This document shows positions 9,701-17,130 of a stretch of DNA of 44,574 nucleotides, piece by piece (position 1 is the stretch's first letter; each line of letters opens with the position of its first letter). Source of the DNA: JABIAG01 sp964561995 (GTDB lineage: Archaea > Nanobdellota > Nanobdellia > Woesearchaeales > JABIAG01); the NCBI GenBank assembly GCA_964561995.1, contig CAZLQZ010000011.1, forward strand, positions 1-44,574, written 5' to 3'. The notes beneath the pieces were generated by a model. It was not told the DNA's origin, searched no databases, and was given only the letters and a program-made list of their open reading frames with translations. The position numbers and the translations under genes are program-made.

Positions 9701-10247
9701 TAATGCTGAATGTGTAGAAGATTCAGATTGTACAGATTATAATGGTGCGACAGTTGATGTGTGTGAAGATGGATGTACTTGTTCATATTATGATGTAATT
9801 CACATAAAAGATGGATGGAATGCCTTATCTTTTCCAAGCAATGAAGAAATTGATATTCGAGACCTTAAAAAACAATGCCCAGAGATTTCAAGAACGATTT
9901 GGTATTTTGACCAAAGTGGATATTCTAGAGAAGAAAGAGAATTTGACCCAGAAAAAGCATATTGGATATATGCAATGGAAGATTGTGATTTTTTAATGAA
10001 TTTTGATTATATTTTTAATGACGTAGATTTAAGTCCAGGTTGGAATTTTGTAGGTTCAAGTTCAGAAATAAAAAGTATTTGGACACTATGGGGTAAAGAT
10101 ACACCAGGAATAGGGTGGGCGTACAATGACACAGGCTACGATAAAATCAAACATCTTTATCCAGGAAAAGGAACATGGGTTTATGCATTTGAAGAAGAAG
10201 CAGATGAAGAAACAAGATCTAGAGAAGTTATTCCCCCTGCAAGATAA
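3789..10247 (+). CDS. Giant secreted papain-like protease with Cys-rich, sequon-rich repeats
   Basis: This 2152-residue protein starts at a GTG overlapping the previous stop, with AGGGGGT as ribosome binding site. After a signal peptide (about 1-21) comes a C1A papain-type domain: NQGSCGSCGVF (Cys48, with Gly where papain has Trp), His185 in NHAVVLVGY, Asn203 in NSWG. There is no room for the usual inhibitory propeptide. Then follow a Glu-rich linker, a MopE-like DNDCDGDIDEDD segment (about 365-407), a right-handed beta-helix-like region (about 410-640), about 15 TSP1-like repeats (about 651-1835), another Cys-rich region, and two GWN modules (about 2007 and 2083). No C-terminal membrane helix is visible. 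NxS/T sequons are extremely dense, suggesting heavy N-glycosylation. A role in attachment to, or digestion of, host or prey surface is inference. Confidence 0.85.
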   Translation: MKKLLIFIIALILLSIPVLALPTEFDYRDHNGQNWMTPVKNQGSCGSCGVFATLGSVEALYNIERNDPNFDLDLSEQHLVSNYSDQSCSGAGNAGYTIKDKGIVDEQCFTYKASDSNMDDICGGPNGEEWEKRLWKIKSWSAWSVGSNEDIKDRLIDYGPLYISIAMDGSFSNGVYSNCGSTANHAVVLVGYNDSGNYWIAKNSWGNSWNGDGYFKLDYDTCGPKSFYFAHTIEQNSNYSTEANESSISELNEQDENKYSLNEEAEFTYDLSKQEGADKIALVIEQYKVNNVSMNISYCNENYNFTIQNSEKLARFNLCNDYDSCSEISNCTLSVDYKAEESATLDVDYLVVEALHDSDNDSYYDEYDCKPNDKNVNPSMSEKGGDFNARCFDGIDNDCDGDIDEDDSECGCVNLTYGEYFRPSSSVYLCENQYFEFNTLIELKNDNVHIDCRNSTIAMTGSTKETIFTFGDKSGIKIRNCNFIGQGEKYVVKASYNNDFEMYNVSIKNFTEAFRLYGTSYDSNQGGLYLHDFTMSDVTYGIRTISTDWVYYYTGDQPNWNIKLENGNITNADYGLYLEQNTWNLTIKDVNFENNTKNIYAESNTEINGAENWWGNKEETNIQSLLDVSGTIDYSNWLCGPVGTNTSCCDVNLINTTWTNWTNETCLINDSVQQNRSRIEYDQNNCGTFENVTYYDLQNIECDYCTPDINYSEWSEWTNEDCSNEQMNQSQYRIEYDTNYCAEVDNQTLYNYQLIGPQYINTTWTQWYNITECLPNDYYTQERNLSETDNLECAQENKYFQLQNLTCDYCTPNLINQTEEWVNISCLPNNTMNQSKNILQYDNNYCGEVSNQTFIEYKNTDFCDYCTPELDLTEWSTWQDETCVENQINQSKFQIEYDINYCREIDNQTLYNYQLIGPQYTNSSWTQWYNITECLQEDYYTQERNLSETDELGCAQTNQHFQLQNQTCDYCTPELDLTKWSTWQDETCVENKMNQSKYQIEFDANYCAEVDNQTLYNYQLIGPQYTNSSWTQWYNITECLPEDHYTQESNLTETDNIGCAQTNQYFKWQNQTCDYCTPELDYTSWSQWTNEECSNQQMNQSQYRIEFDTNYCGEVNNQTLYNYQLIGPQYTNTSWTQWYNITECQPDNYYTQESNLIETDGLGCAQTKLHFKWQNQTCDYCTPNLINESEQWINVTCLPNNTMNQSRNILQYDDNYCGEVNNQSFTEYRNTEFCDYCTPELDYTSWSQWTNEECSNQQMSQSQYRIEFDTNYCGEVDNQTSYNHQLIGPQYTNSSWTQWYDITECLPDNYYTQERNLTETDELECAQTNHHFQLQNQTCDYCTPSLVNETKSNWIDVSCLSDNTMSQSRLLNQYDTNYCGEVDNQTFTEYKNTEYCDYCTPELDLTEWSTWQDETCVENKMNQSQSQVQYDINYCGEVNNQTEYNYQLIGPQYTNSSWTQWYDITECLPDDYYTQEKNLTEFDNLGCAQENYYFQLQNQTCDYCTPSLFNETKSNWINISCLSDNTMSQSRLLNQYDTNNCGEVDNQTVTEYKNTEYCDYCTPELDLTEWSTWQDETCVENKMNQSQSQVQYDINYCGEVNNQTEYNYQLIGPQYTNSSWTQWYDITECLPDDYYTQERNFTESDNLGCAQENHYFQIQNQTCDYCTPELVNESEQWINISCLTDDKMNQSRAVHQYDDNSCGEVEDEFFTEFRDAEFCDYCTPEMENTEWSDWSNESCLFNDKMNQSRQRTIYDINYCGEVNNQTQKEYQAIEECDYCTPEMDYTSWSNWEDVGQCLIDNSILQQSIRTYYDINYCEEIDNQTLKREQDGFCDYCVSEWINVNESCNNQIKEINYIYTNSCYEDTGLESDNTIPDDYTIPCCSVNSECNDGLYCNGQETCNLETESCKDATEAINCSNNDLNEFETCDYNPDGISFTLDYFLGFTSECNEVTDSCTQGNIEITSTCDESCNAECVEDSDCTDYNGATVDVCEDGCTCSYYDVIHIKDGWNALSFPSNEEIDIRDLKKQCPEISRTIWYFDQSGYSREEREFDPEKAYWIYAMEDCDFLMNFDYIFNDVDLSPGWNFVGSSSEIKSIWTLWGKDTPGIGWAYNDTGYDKIKHLYPGKGTWVYAFEEEADEETRSREVIPPAR
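5740..9300 (+). repeat. Coding tandem repeats of the giant surface protein
   Basis: The array has a divergent first copy, then 14 units starting CDYCTP and a last degenerate one starting CDYCVS. Two unit types occur: seven long units (about 105 residues, with a second half IGPQYTNSSWTQWYNITEC) and seven short ones (about 56 residues). Long and short units mostly alternate, giving a 162-residue (486-bp) higher-order period. The copies starting at 7974 and 8460 are nearly identical in DNA, showing recent duplication. Each unit keeps W..W....C, CGEV.NQT and paired Cys residues, resembling thrombospondin type 1 modules. Confidence 0.85.
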
Positions 10248-10257
10248 CTTTATAAAA
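10248..10257 (+). promoter_or_regulatory. TATA box of the helicase gene
   Basis: CTTTATAAAA lies 23-32 bases before the ATG at 10280, right after the stop of the giant protease, indicating a separate leaderless transcript. Confidence 0.6.
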
Positions 10258-10279
10258 TCTTATACCTTTATTTCTGATT

Positions 10280-13200
10280 ATGAGTAACATAGAATTTATG
10301 AAAAACCCTGTACCTAAAAGTAAGATAATTAAAGTACTAAATCCTACATTTAAAAAATGGTTTTTTAAAAAATTTAAAGATTTTACTTTACCTCAAGAAT
10401 ATTCTATTTACACAATTCACACAAGAGAAAATATTTTAGTTTCGGCTCCCACCGGGTCAGGTAAAACGCTTTCTGCTTTTGGAGCAATATTAAATGAACT
10501 TGTTGATTTAGATGAAAAAGAAATTCTTCAAGATCAGATTTATGCAGTTTACATTTCTCCATTAAAAGCGTTAAGTAATGATATTGAAAGAAATTTATTA
10601 GAACCATTAAAAGAAATTGAAGAATTAAGTAAAAGAAAATCAAAAATAAGAGTAGGAGTTAGAACTGGTGACACCACACAATATCAAAGAGCAAAATTAG
10701 CTAAAATTCCACCACACATTCTAATTACAACTCCAGAATCATTAGCAATAATGTTATCATCACCCAAATTTAGAGAAAATTTTAGAAATGTTCAGTGGAC
10801 AATTATTGATGAAATCCATTCAATAGCTGAAAATAAAAGAGGAGTGCACTTATCATTATCATTGGAAAGGTTGCAACATTTATCAGAAGGATTAACAAGA
10901 ATAGGTTTAAGTGCAACTGTTGCACCATTAGAAGATATTGCTGAATTTTTAGTTGGACCGAAAAGAAAATGTAAACTTGTTGATGTTCAATTTATAAAAG
11001 AATATGACTTTGAAGTAATTAGTCCAGTTAAAGATTTAATTAATGTTTCTCAAAATAAATTACATTCTAAAATGTATCAATTAATTAATAAACTAATTCA
11101 AGAACATAGAACAACATTAATTTTTACTAATACAAGAGCTGCAACAGAAAGAATAGTTCACCATTTAAAAGATAAATTCCCCAAAAAATATACTGTTCAA
11201 GGCGATGATGCAAGAACACTAATCGGAGCACATCACGGAAGTTTATCAAAACAACACAGATTAAAATTAGAAAATGATCTTAAAAAAGGAAAACTAAAAG
11301 CAGTTGTTTGTTCAACCAGTTTAGAATTAGGAATAGATATTGGTTTTGTAGATTTAGTTATTTGTTTAGGTTCACCAAAATCAGTTGCAAGATTATTACA
11401 AAGAGCAGGAAGAAGTGGTCACAGCATAAATAAAAAAACAAAAGCAAGAATAATTGTTTTAGATAATGATGATTTAATTGAATGTAGTGTAATGCTTAAA
11501 TCCGCACTAAATAAAAAAATAGATAGAATCCATATTCCAACAAATTGTCTAGATGTTTTAGCCCAACAAATTGTTGGTATGGCAGTTGAAGAAGATTGGG
11601 AAGAAAAAGAATTATTTAAAACAATTAAACAAAGTTATTGTTATAAAGATCTTACAAAAAAAGATTTCAATGAAATTTTAGAATATCTAGCAGGAGAATA
11701 TGTTTCTTTAGAAAGTAGATACATTTATGCAAAAATCTGGAGAAATGTGGGTAAAATTGGCAAAAAAGGTAGAATGACCAGAGTTATTTACATGACAAAC
11801 ATAGGCACAATACCCGACCAAACACAAATAAAAGTTAAAATAGGAGATTCATTTATTGGAACTATTGATGAAGGTTTTTTAGAAAGATTAAAACCAGGAG
11901 ACATTTTTGTTTTGGGAGGAGACATTTATCAATTTAAATTTGCAAGAGGAACTACTGTGCAAGTTTCAGGATCTGTTTCTCGGCCTCCCACAGTACCATC
12001 CTGGTTTTCAGAACAATTACCATTAAGTTTTGATTTAGCTGAAGATATTCAAAAATTCAGATTGTTAATGGAAGAAAAATTTGAAAGTTCTAATAGAAAA
12101 GACATCATAGATTTTATTCACGATTATTTATGTGTTGATAATAAAGCAGCAGAAGCAATTCACAAATATATGAAAGAACAATATGACTTTTGCAAAATTA
12201 TTCCTAACAATAAAACAATATTAGTAGAACATTATAATAATGAAGAAGAAAAGAAAATTGTTTTTCATACTTTATTTGGAAGAAGAGTTAATGATTGTTT
12301 AAGTAGAGCGATTGCATTTTCAATTTCATTAACACAAAAAAGAGACGTTGAAGTAGGCATTAGCGACAATGGTTTTTATATTTCTTACAATAAACCAATT
12401 AATGTTATTGCAGTTTTAGAACAATTAAATTCTGAAAATATTGAAAAAATAATGGACCACGCAATTGACAAATCTGAAGTATATCGAAGAAGATTTAGAC
12501 ATTGTGCAATGAGATCATTAATGATTTTAAAAAACTACATGGGAAGAGAAAAAAAAGTAGGAAGACAACAATTAGCGTCTACTATTTTAATGAAAGCACT
12601 AAGAGATTTAAATCCTAACTTTTCAATTTTAAAGGAAGCCAAAAGAGAAGTTTTAGAAGATTTAATGGATATTAAAAATACAAAGGAAGTACTGAGAAGA
12701 ATTAGTGAAAACGAAATTCAAATTGAAGAAATTTACACAAAAATCCCATCACCCTTTGCTTTTAATTTAGTTTTACAAGGACATTTAGACATATTAAAAA
12801 TGGAAGATAAAATTGAATTTCTAAAAAGAATGCACTCAATGGTTTTAGCAAAAATTTCAATTTCAAAAGAATCCAGACATGTAAAAAAAAATTTATTAGA
12901 CGATTCTGAAAAAATTATTCGAGAAAGAGGAACATTACAAGAACAAGTAATTGAACAATTTAAAAATTATCAAGAAAAACTACACCCAGTACAAGAAAGA
13001 TTAATATCTAAAGCTAGAAAAATAAGAATAATACCAATATATGTAAGAAAAGAATTAATTGAAATAATTAAAGGAAAAACAATTCTGAAAGTTAATCAAG
13101 ATTTTATTCAAAATATTCAACAATACAAAAAAGAAATAATTAAAGACTGGCCAAAAGAATTAGCAGATTTTATGTTTTCATTCATTAACGAAAGGGAAAG

Positions 13201-13465
13201 TTTTAACCATGAAAAATACTTTGATAAAGTTGAAAAAAATCCAGAATTAAATAAAGAATTGGGTAAAGAAGCATTAATTGAAAATATTAAACTTCTTACA
13301 AGAAGAAAAAAATTAGAAGATGATTTGAAATATGAATTAATTGAATCAATTAATGGTAAAGAACTCTGTATTGAAACAAAAAAATGGATAAAAGAATTTG
13401 TTAATGACACAATTCCTAAATATGTTATTGATGAATTGTACCACTTTTTAAAAAGTAAAGTTTAA
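10280..13465 (+). CDS. lhr: Lhr-type superfamily 2 DNA/RNA helicase
   Basis: Large helicase-related (Lhr) proteins are 3'-5' ATP-dependent helicases used in DNA repair in archaea and bacteria. Motif I is APTGSGKT (about residues 56-63), motif II DEIH (177-180), motif III LSATVAP, and motif VI QRAGRSGHS, which together mark the Lhr branch of superfamily 2. The region with GTIPDQTQIKV, FIGTIDEGFL and LKPGDIFVLGG is the family's winged-helix/DEAD-associated part. At 1061 residues it is longer than most archaeal Lhr proteins (roughly 850-950); the extra length is a helical, charged C-terminal stretch. A TATA box fixes the start. Confidence 0.9.
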   Translation: MSNIEFMKNPVPKSKIIKVLNPTFKKWFFKKFKDFTLPQEYSIYTIHTRENILVSAPTGSGKTLSAFGAILNELVDLDEKEILQDQIYAVYISPLKALSNDIERNLLEPLKEIEELSKRKSKIRVGVRTGDTTQYQRAKLAKIPPHILITTPESLAIMLSSPKFRENFRNVQWTIIDEIHSIAENKRGVHLSLSLERLQHLSEGLTRIGLSATVAPLEDIAEFLVGPKRKCKLVDVQFIKEYDFEVISPVKDLINVSQNKLHSKMYQLINKLIQEHRTTLIFTNTRAATERIVHHLKDKFPKKYTVQGDDARTLIGAHHGSLSKQHRLKLENDLKKGKLKAVVCSTSLELGIDIGFVDLVICLGSPKSVARLLQRAGRSGHSINKKTKARIIVLDNDDLIECSVMLKSALNKKIDRIHIPTNCLDVLAQQIVGMAVEEDWEEKELFKTIKQSYCYKDLTKKDFNEILEYLAGEYVSLESRYIYAKIWRNVGKIGKKGRMTRVIYMTNIGTIPDQTQIKVKIGDSFIGTIDEGFLERLKPGDIFVLGGDIYQFKFARGTTVQVSGSVSRPPTVPSWFSEQLPLSFDLAEDIQKFRLLMEEKFESSNRKDIIDFIHDYLCVDNKAAEAIHKYMKEQYDFCKIIPNNKTILVEHYNNEEEKKIVFHTLFGRRVNDCLSRAIAFSISLTQKRDVEVGISDNGFYISYNKPINVIAVLEQLNSENIEKIMDHAIDKSEVYRRRFRHCAMRSLMILKNYMGREKKVGRQQLASTILMKALRDLNPNFSILKEAKREVLEDLMDIKNTKEVLRRISENEIQIEEIYTKIPSPFAFNLVLQGHLDILKMEDKIEFLKRMHSMVLAKISISKESRHVKKNLLDDSEKIIRERGTLQEQVIEQFKNYQEKLHPVQERLISKARKIRIIPIYVRKELIEIIKGKTILKVNQDFIQNIQQYKKEIIKDWPKELADFMFSFINERESFNHEKYFDKVEKNPELNKELGKEALIENIKLLTRRKKLEDDLKYELIESINGKELCIETKKWIKEFVNDTIPKYVIDELYHFLKSKV

Positions 13466-13511
13466 ATAGTACTTAACCAATTTTCTATTAAGATTTTAGG
13501 AGGTCGATAAT

Positions 13512-14507
13512 ATGAAACTTTTAAATAAAGATTTGAAAAAAGAATTTTTTTCAAAAAAAATATTTGTTTTATTTATACTGTTAATGTTAGTAAGCGTAGC
13601 ATATGCAGCAGATGATTGTACATCAAACCAAGAAATTGCTCAAGAAAGAGTCCAAGCTCAATATGCTTTTTATGAATATAGAGCCCAAGGAAAAATTGTT
13701 GGAATGCAAGCCGTAATTGATTATTTAGAAAGTGAAGAAATAGATGTTTTTGAACTTGAAACAATTAATGAAGATTTAGAAACAACTATTTCAAGTGCTA
13801 AAGAAGCTGAAGATAAACAAGCTTTAGACGATATTACTAAAGAAGGTAAAGATTTAGTTAAAAATTTTAAAGAAAAAGCTAATGAATTAGTTGACGAAAA
13901 TGATTTAAGTATTTCAAAAGTTAGACAAGCAGTTGCTGATTCTTTAAAAAATAATGAAGATATTGAAGCTAAAAAAGATACAGCAGTTAATGCAGCTAGA
14001 AATCACGCTTCAAATTTTTTAAAAAGCAAAGTTTGTTTACATGAAAATGCACAAGGAAAAATAAAAAATGCAGGCGGCGATGTAGATGAATTAGAATCCG
14101 ATCTTAATGAAGTAAAAACAGATATTGATGAACTTGAAGCAGCTGAACAAGAAGCATATGAAAAATGTGGATCTATGGCATTAGTAGTTTGTAGTGAAGG
14201 TGAGAATGCAGTTCAACTTAGAAAACAAGTTAATGAAAAATTAAAACAACTTAGAGAAAGAACTAGAGTTACTGGTCAAGAACTAGCAGTTACTAAAGTA
14301 AAAAATGCTTTATTGGATAGAATTGAAAAATCAGAAGGCAGATTAGATGATGACGAACTTGTAGAAATTAAAGATGATGTTGAAAAAGCAACAACTATGG
14401 AAGAAGTTCAAGATGCTAGAAAAGAATTAAATGATTTACAAATTGAAACTACAAAAGGAAGACAACAAGGTAGAGATTCAGACGATGAAAATGAGGAGGA
14501 TGAATAA
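13512..14507 (+). CDS. Secreted coiled-coil protein
   Basis: I do not recognise a family. A basic N-terminus is followed by a hydrophobic signal segment ending VSVAYA, then a 300-residue, strongly acidic and helical domain with long heptad-like Glu/Lys/Leu stretches, two widely spaced Cys pairs, and an acidic tail. It is preceded by a strong ribosome binding site, AGGAGGT at 13498. The next gene, a lipoprotein, starts one base after its stop, so the two form an operon and may work together at the outer face of the membrane. Confidence 0.65.
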   Translation: MKLLNKDLKKEFFSKKIFVLFILLMLVSVAYAADDCTSNQEIAQERVQAQYAFYEYRAQGKIVGMQAVIDYLESEEIDVFELETINEDLETTISSAKEAEDKQALDDITKEGKDLVKNFKEKANELVDENDLSISKVRQAVADSLKNNEDIEAKKDTAVNAARNHASNFLKSKVCLHENAQGKIKNAGGDVDELESDLNEVKTDIDELEAAEQEAYEKCGSMALVVCSEGENAVQLRKQVNEKLKQLRERTRVTGQELAVTKVKNALLDRIEKSEGRLDDDELVEIKDDVEKATTMEEVQDARKELNDLQIETTKGRQQGRDSDDENEEDE

Positions 14508-14508
14508 A

Positions 14509-14721
14509 ATGAATAAATTAGCTATTGTAATTGCATTGCTTACCATTTTGTTGTTAGTTGGATGTGTTGCTAAAAAAACAACTGATACTACTGACACTAC
14601 AACAAATACTGATACAACATCTGGTGATGATACATCAAGCGAAGAAACTGATGATTTAACTTCAGATTTAACAGAAGATGAATTAACAGATGTAGATGTT
14701 GAATTAGGAGATGTAATCTAA
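14509..14721 (+). CDS. Small Thr/Asp-rich lipoprotein
   Basis: This 70-residue protein has a hydrophobic signal segment ending in the lipobox LLVGC, so the Cys at about residue 19 is probably lipidated. The rest is a Thr/Asp low-complexity chain with no fold visible. The ATG at 14509 is chosen because GAGGAGG sits 10 bases upstream; the longer in-frame extension to 14431 runs through the previous gene and lacks such a site. It is co-transcribed with the coiled-coil protein. Confidence 0.65.
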   Translation: MNKLAIVIALLTILLLVGCVAKKTTDTTDTTTNTDTTSGDDTSSEETDDLTSDLTEDELTDVDVELGDVI

Positions 14722-14723
14722 AC

Positions 14724-14733
14724 CTTTATATAT
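14724..14733 (+). promoter_or_regulatory. TATA box for the structured leader
   Basis: CTTTATATAT would direct initiation about 25 bases downstream, near 14754-14758. That is where the first hairpin of the leader starts, about 95-100 bases before the ATG at 14853. Confidence 0.45.
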
Positions 14734-14753
14734 TTCTTTTATTTTCTTTTTTA
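14734..14753 (+). terminator. T-rich terminator of the lipoprotein operon
   Basis: TTTCTTTTATTTTCTTTTTT directly follows the lipoprotein gene. Archaeal transcription ends at such T-runs without needing a hairpin. It overlaps the promoter region of the next gene. Confidence 0.45.
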
Positions 14754-14757
14754 TATT

Positions 14758-14845
14758 GAGAAAACTTGATTCTATAAGAATTTCAACCTCTCGTTAAAAC
14801 AAACGGGAAAACTTGAGTTATATGCTTTCAATCTCCCATTGGAGG
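14758..14845 (+). promoter_or_regulatory. Tandem-hairpin RNA leader with possible SD switch
   Basis: Two similar hairpins lie 47 bases apart. Hairpin 1: GAGA (14758-14761), AAAC, TTGATTCT (66-73), loop ATA, AGAATTTCAA (77-86), CC, TCTC (89-92). Hairpin 2: GGGA (14805-14808), AAAC, TTGAG (13-17), loop, CTTTCAA (25-31), TC, TCCC (34-37). The outer stem changes from GAGA/TCTC to GGGA/TCCC, a compensated A-T to G-C change, while the AAAC bulge and TTGA/TTTCAA stem are kept. CTCC at 14833-14836, part of hairpin 2, can instead pair with the Shine-Dalgarno GGAG at 14841-14844 across a CATT loop. So hairpin 2 and SD masking are mutually exclusive. It matches no known riboswitch or k-turn I can name. 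Confidence 0.55.
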
Positions 14846-14852
14846 AAAAAAA

Positions 14853-15275
14853 ATGTATAAAGCAAAAATAGTAATAGATACAATAGACACACCAAGACAC
14901 CGTTCTGAAAGATTTGGGCCATTTCATCCAGATAAAGGATGGAAAAGTTATCAAAAACCAAGAACTGAAAGAACAGAATGTGGAGATGGATTATTTATTA
15001 CTCACACAATTGGAGAAACAGGCACATCACACACGTACTTTGAACAACATTGTGCCACAGTTTATGGAACAGTTACTAAATCTGAAAAAGATAATGAAGT
15101 AGGAACTGAAGTAAGACTAACTTTACAAGCAAAAGAATTACATCCAGAATGGAATCAAATAAGAAAAAAACAAAGAGAACAATTTTCTGAAGAATTAAGT
15201 GATTTGGTAGGCAATGAAGTAGAAATAGAAAGAGATTTTATAATGGATTTATTTAATTATGAAAAATTAAAATAA
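14853..15275 (+). CDS. Unknown protein behind structured leader
   Basis: I do not recognise this 140-residue protein. It has no signal peptide or membrane helix. The N-terminal half is rich in His, Arg and aromatic residues (RHRSERFGPFHPDKGW), and the middle contains HTYFEQHCATVYGTV. The C-terminal third looks helical and charged. TTGGAGG, 7-8 bases before the ATG, is a good ribosome binding site and is the element that the upstream hairpin could mask. It is convergent with rtcB, 5 bases apart. An RNA-binding, self-regulating role is possible, but only the leader suggests it. Confidence 0.6.
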   Translation: MYKAKIVIDTIDTPRHRSERFGPFHPDKGWKSYQKPRTERTECGDGLFITHTIGETGTSHTYFEQHCATVYGTVTKSEKDNEVGTEVRLTLQAKELHPEWNQIRKKQREQFSEELSDLVGNEVEIERDFIMDLFNYEKLK

Positions 15276-15280
15276 AAAAA

Positions 15281-16687
15281 TTAACCTTTTATTACGGCAA
15301 GAGGTTTTAATCTTGCCACTTTTTTTGCTAGACCAGCACCATCACTAACTCTGATTACTTCATCAATATCTTTGTAAACTTCTGGTGCTTCTTCTGCAAC
15401 TCCTTTCCAAGAACCAGCTTCAATTTCTATATCCTTATCATTTAAAGCTTTTTTAACATCTTCGCCCCTAATTGTTCTCATAGCTTGTGATCTAGACATT
15501 ACTCTTCCAGCACCATGAGCAGTTGATCCCCAACTTAACTCTTCAGCTTTTTTTGTTCCAACTAATAAAAATGAACTTGTTCCCATTGAACCAGGAATTA
15601 TTACTGGTTGTCCCACTTGCCTATAAACTTCAGGAATCTCAATTCTTCCAGGACCAAAAGCTCTTGTTGCACCTTTTCTATGAACGCAAACTTTTTTCCC
15701 ATCAAATTCTTCAAATTTAGCAATATTGTGGCATACATCATAAACTAAATGATTTTTATTTTCTGGAAAATAATTTTTTAAAACCTTTCTAATATCATGC
15801 ATAATTAATTGTCTATTAACAAAAGCAAAATTTACTGCACAATTCATTGCTGAAATGTACTGTTTTCCAAGTTCTGAATTTATTGGAGCGTTAATTAATT
15901 CTCTATCTGGTAAATTTTCAAAACCATATTCTTTTTCCATTTTTTGAATATAATCCGAAGCTACTTGGTGACCTAATCCTCTTGAACCACAATGAATCAT
16001 AATAACAACATTACCTTGTTTAACTCCAAAAGCTTTTGCAATTTCTTCATTAAATATTTCCGAAACTTCTTGGATTTCTAAAAAATGGTTTCCTGCACCC
16101 AAAGTTCCTAATTGTGGAAGACCACGTTTAAAAGCTCTCTGTGAAACATCATCGGGGTTTGCTCCCTTCATACAACCATATTCTTCACATCTTTGTAAAT
16201 CATCTTCAGTTGCATAGCCTTTTTTTACAGCCCATTGAACCCCATTAGTTAATACATCTTTTAATTCTTCATCAGATAATTTTTCCTTATGACCTTTTCC
16301 AACGCCAGAAGGTACTTCTCTATAAATGTCTTGAAGAACTTCTTTTCTTTTTTTTAAAAATTCTTCTTTAGTAATATTAGTCGCTAAAATTCTAACTCCA
16401 CAATTAATATCAAAACCAACTCCGCCAGGTGTTACTATTCCAGTTTCCATGTCAAAAGCAGCAACGCCTCCTATTGAAAAACCATAACCTTGATGAGCAT
16501 CTGGCATTGCGATACTTGCTTTTAAAATTCCAGGTAATGTTGAAACATTATGAATCTGTTCCATCGTTTTATCTTGCTTAATAGCATCAATTAGTTTTTC
16601 ACTTGCAAAAATCTTCCCAGGAACATTCATATCTCCTTTCTGAGGTACTTCCCATTCAAATTCATTTATTTTTTTTAATTCAGACAT
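15281..16687 (-). CDS. rtcB: RNA-splicing ligase RtcB
   Basis: RtcB joins RNA 2',3'-cyclic phosphate (or 3'-phosphate) ends to 5'-OH ends, using GTP and Mn(II), in tRNA splicing and RNA repair. The family motifs are all present: GGVGFDINCGVR (metal-binding Cys), GAGNHFLE, HCGSRGLGHQ (metal-binding His), the guanylylated-His region near CHNIAKFEEFDGKKVCVHRKGATRAF, and the C-terminal SWGSTAHGAGR. At 468 residues it is close to the archaeal norm, with no intein. Its start overlaps the archease stop by 8 bases, so both come from one minus-strand transcript, consistent with archease stimulating RtcB. Confidence 0.96.
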   Translation of the reverse strand: MSELKKINEFEWEVPQKGDMNVPGKIFASEKLIDAIKQDKTMEQIHNVSTLPGILKASIAMPDAHQGYGFSIGGVAAFDMETGIVTPGGVGFDINCGVRILATNITKEEFLKKRKEVLQDIYREVPSGVGKGHKEKLSDEELKDVLTNGVQWAVKKGYATEDDLQRCEEYGCMKGANPDDVSQRAFKRGLPQLGTLGAGNHFLEIQEVSEIFNEEIAKAFGVKQGNVVIMIHCGSRGLGHQVASDYIQKMEKEYGFENLPDRELINAPINSELGKQYISAMNCAVNFAFVNRQLIMHDIRKVLKNYFPENKNHLVYDVCHNIAKFEEFDGKKVCVHRKGATRAFGPGRIEIPEVYRQVGQPVIIPGSMGTSSFLLVGTKKAEELSWGSTAHGAGRVMSRSQAMRTIRGEDVKKALNDKDIEIEAGSWKGVAEEAPEVYKDIDEVIRVSDGAGLAKKVARLKPLAVIKG

Positions 16688-17087
16688 CTAACACCACCTG
16701 ACATTCCCAAACATCATCTATTTCTCTTACATACATGTCATTATATGTAATAGCTTTAACATCATTAGTAATTTCATAACCAGAAACATCGTCTCCAATT
16801 ATAGTTGCTTCTAATTCTAAATCAGTTATTTTTATCTCTTTAATTTCTGCTATAATAAAACTTTCAGCGTCTAATAAATACACAAATTCTTCTAAAAAAT
16901 GATATAATAAAGATTCATAATCAGTACCTTCAACAGTAAACTTTTTTTCAACAATAGCGTTAATCTTAACACCCTTAGTAATTGTTTCTTTTGTAGCTAA
17001 AGCAGCCTCTCTAAACATTTCAGACAAATTCTCGCCTTCTGCTACAAACTTCACATCTGCAGTATGTTCTAGGAATTTATATACCAT
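16680..17087 (-). CDS. Archease, RtcB cofactor
   Basis: Archease promotes RtcB guanylylation and multiple turnover. The 135-residue length, the N-terminal EHTADVKFVAEG (metal-binding Asp) and the central LLYHFLEEFVYLLD are characteristic. It is first in the operon and overlaps rtcB. Confidence 0.93.
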   Translation of the reverse strand: MVYKFLEHTADVKFVAEGENLSEMFREAALATKETITKGVKINAIVEKKFTVEGTDYESLLYHFLEEFVYLLDAESFIIAEIKEIKITDLELEATIIGDDVSGYEITNDVKAITYNDMYVREIDDVWECQVVLDV

Positions 17088-17130
17088 AATAAAGAAAATT
17101 AGATGTTCATTTAAATAACTTTCTTAAAAA

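Noticed and set aside
14431..14508. N-terminal extension of the lipoprotein
   Set aside because: It would overlap the previous gene by 77 bases, hide the signal peptide and lipobox, and lacks a ribosome binding site; ATG 14509 has GAGGAGG.
14758..14837. Mini-ykkC (guanidine-II) riboswitch or k-turn
   Set aside because: The loops lack ACGR, and the internal AAAC/YC loop does not supply the GA/AG pairs of a kink-turn.
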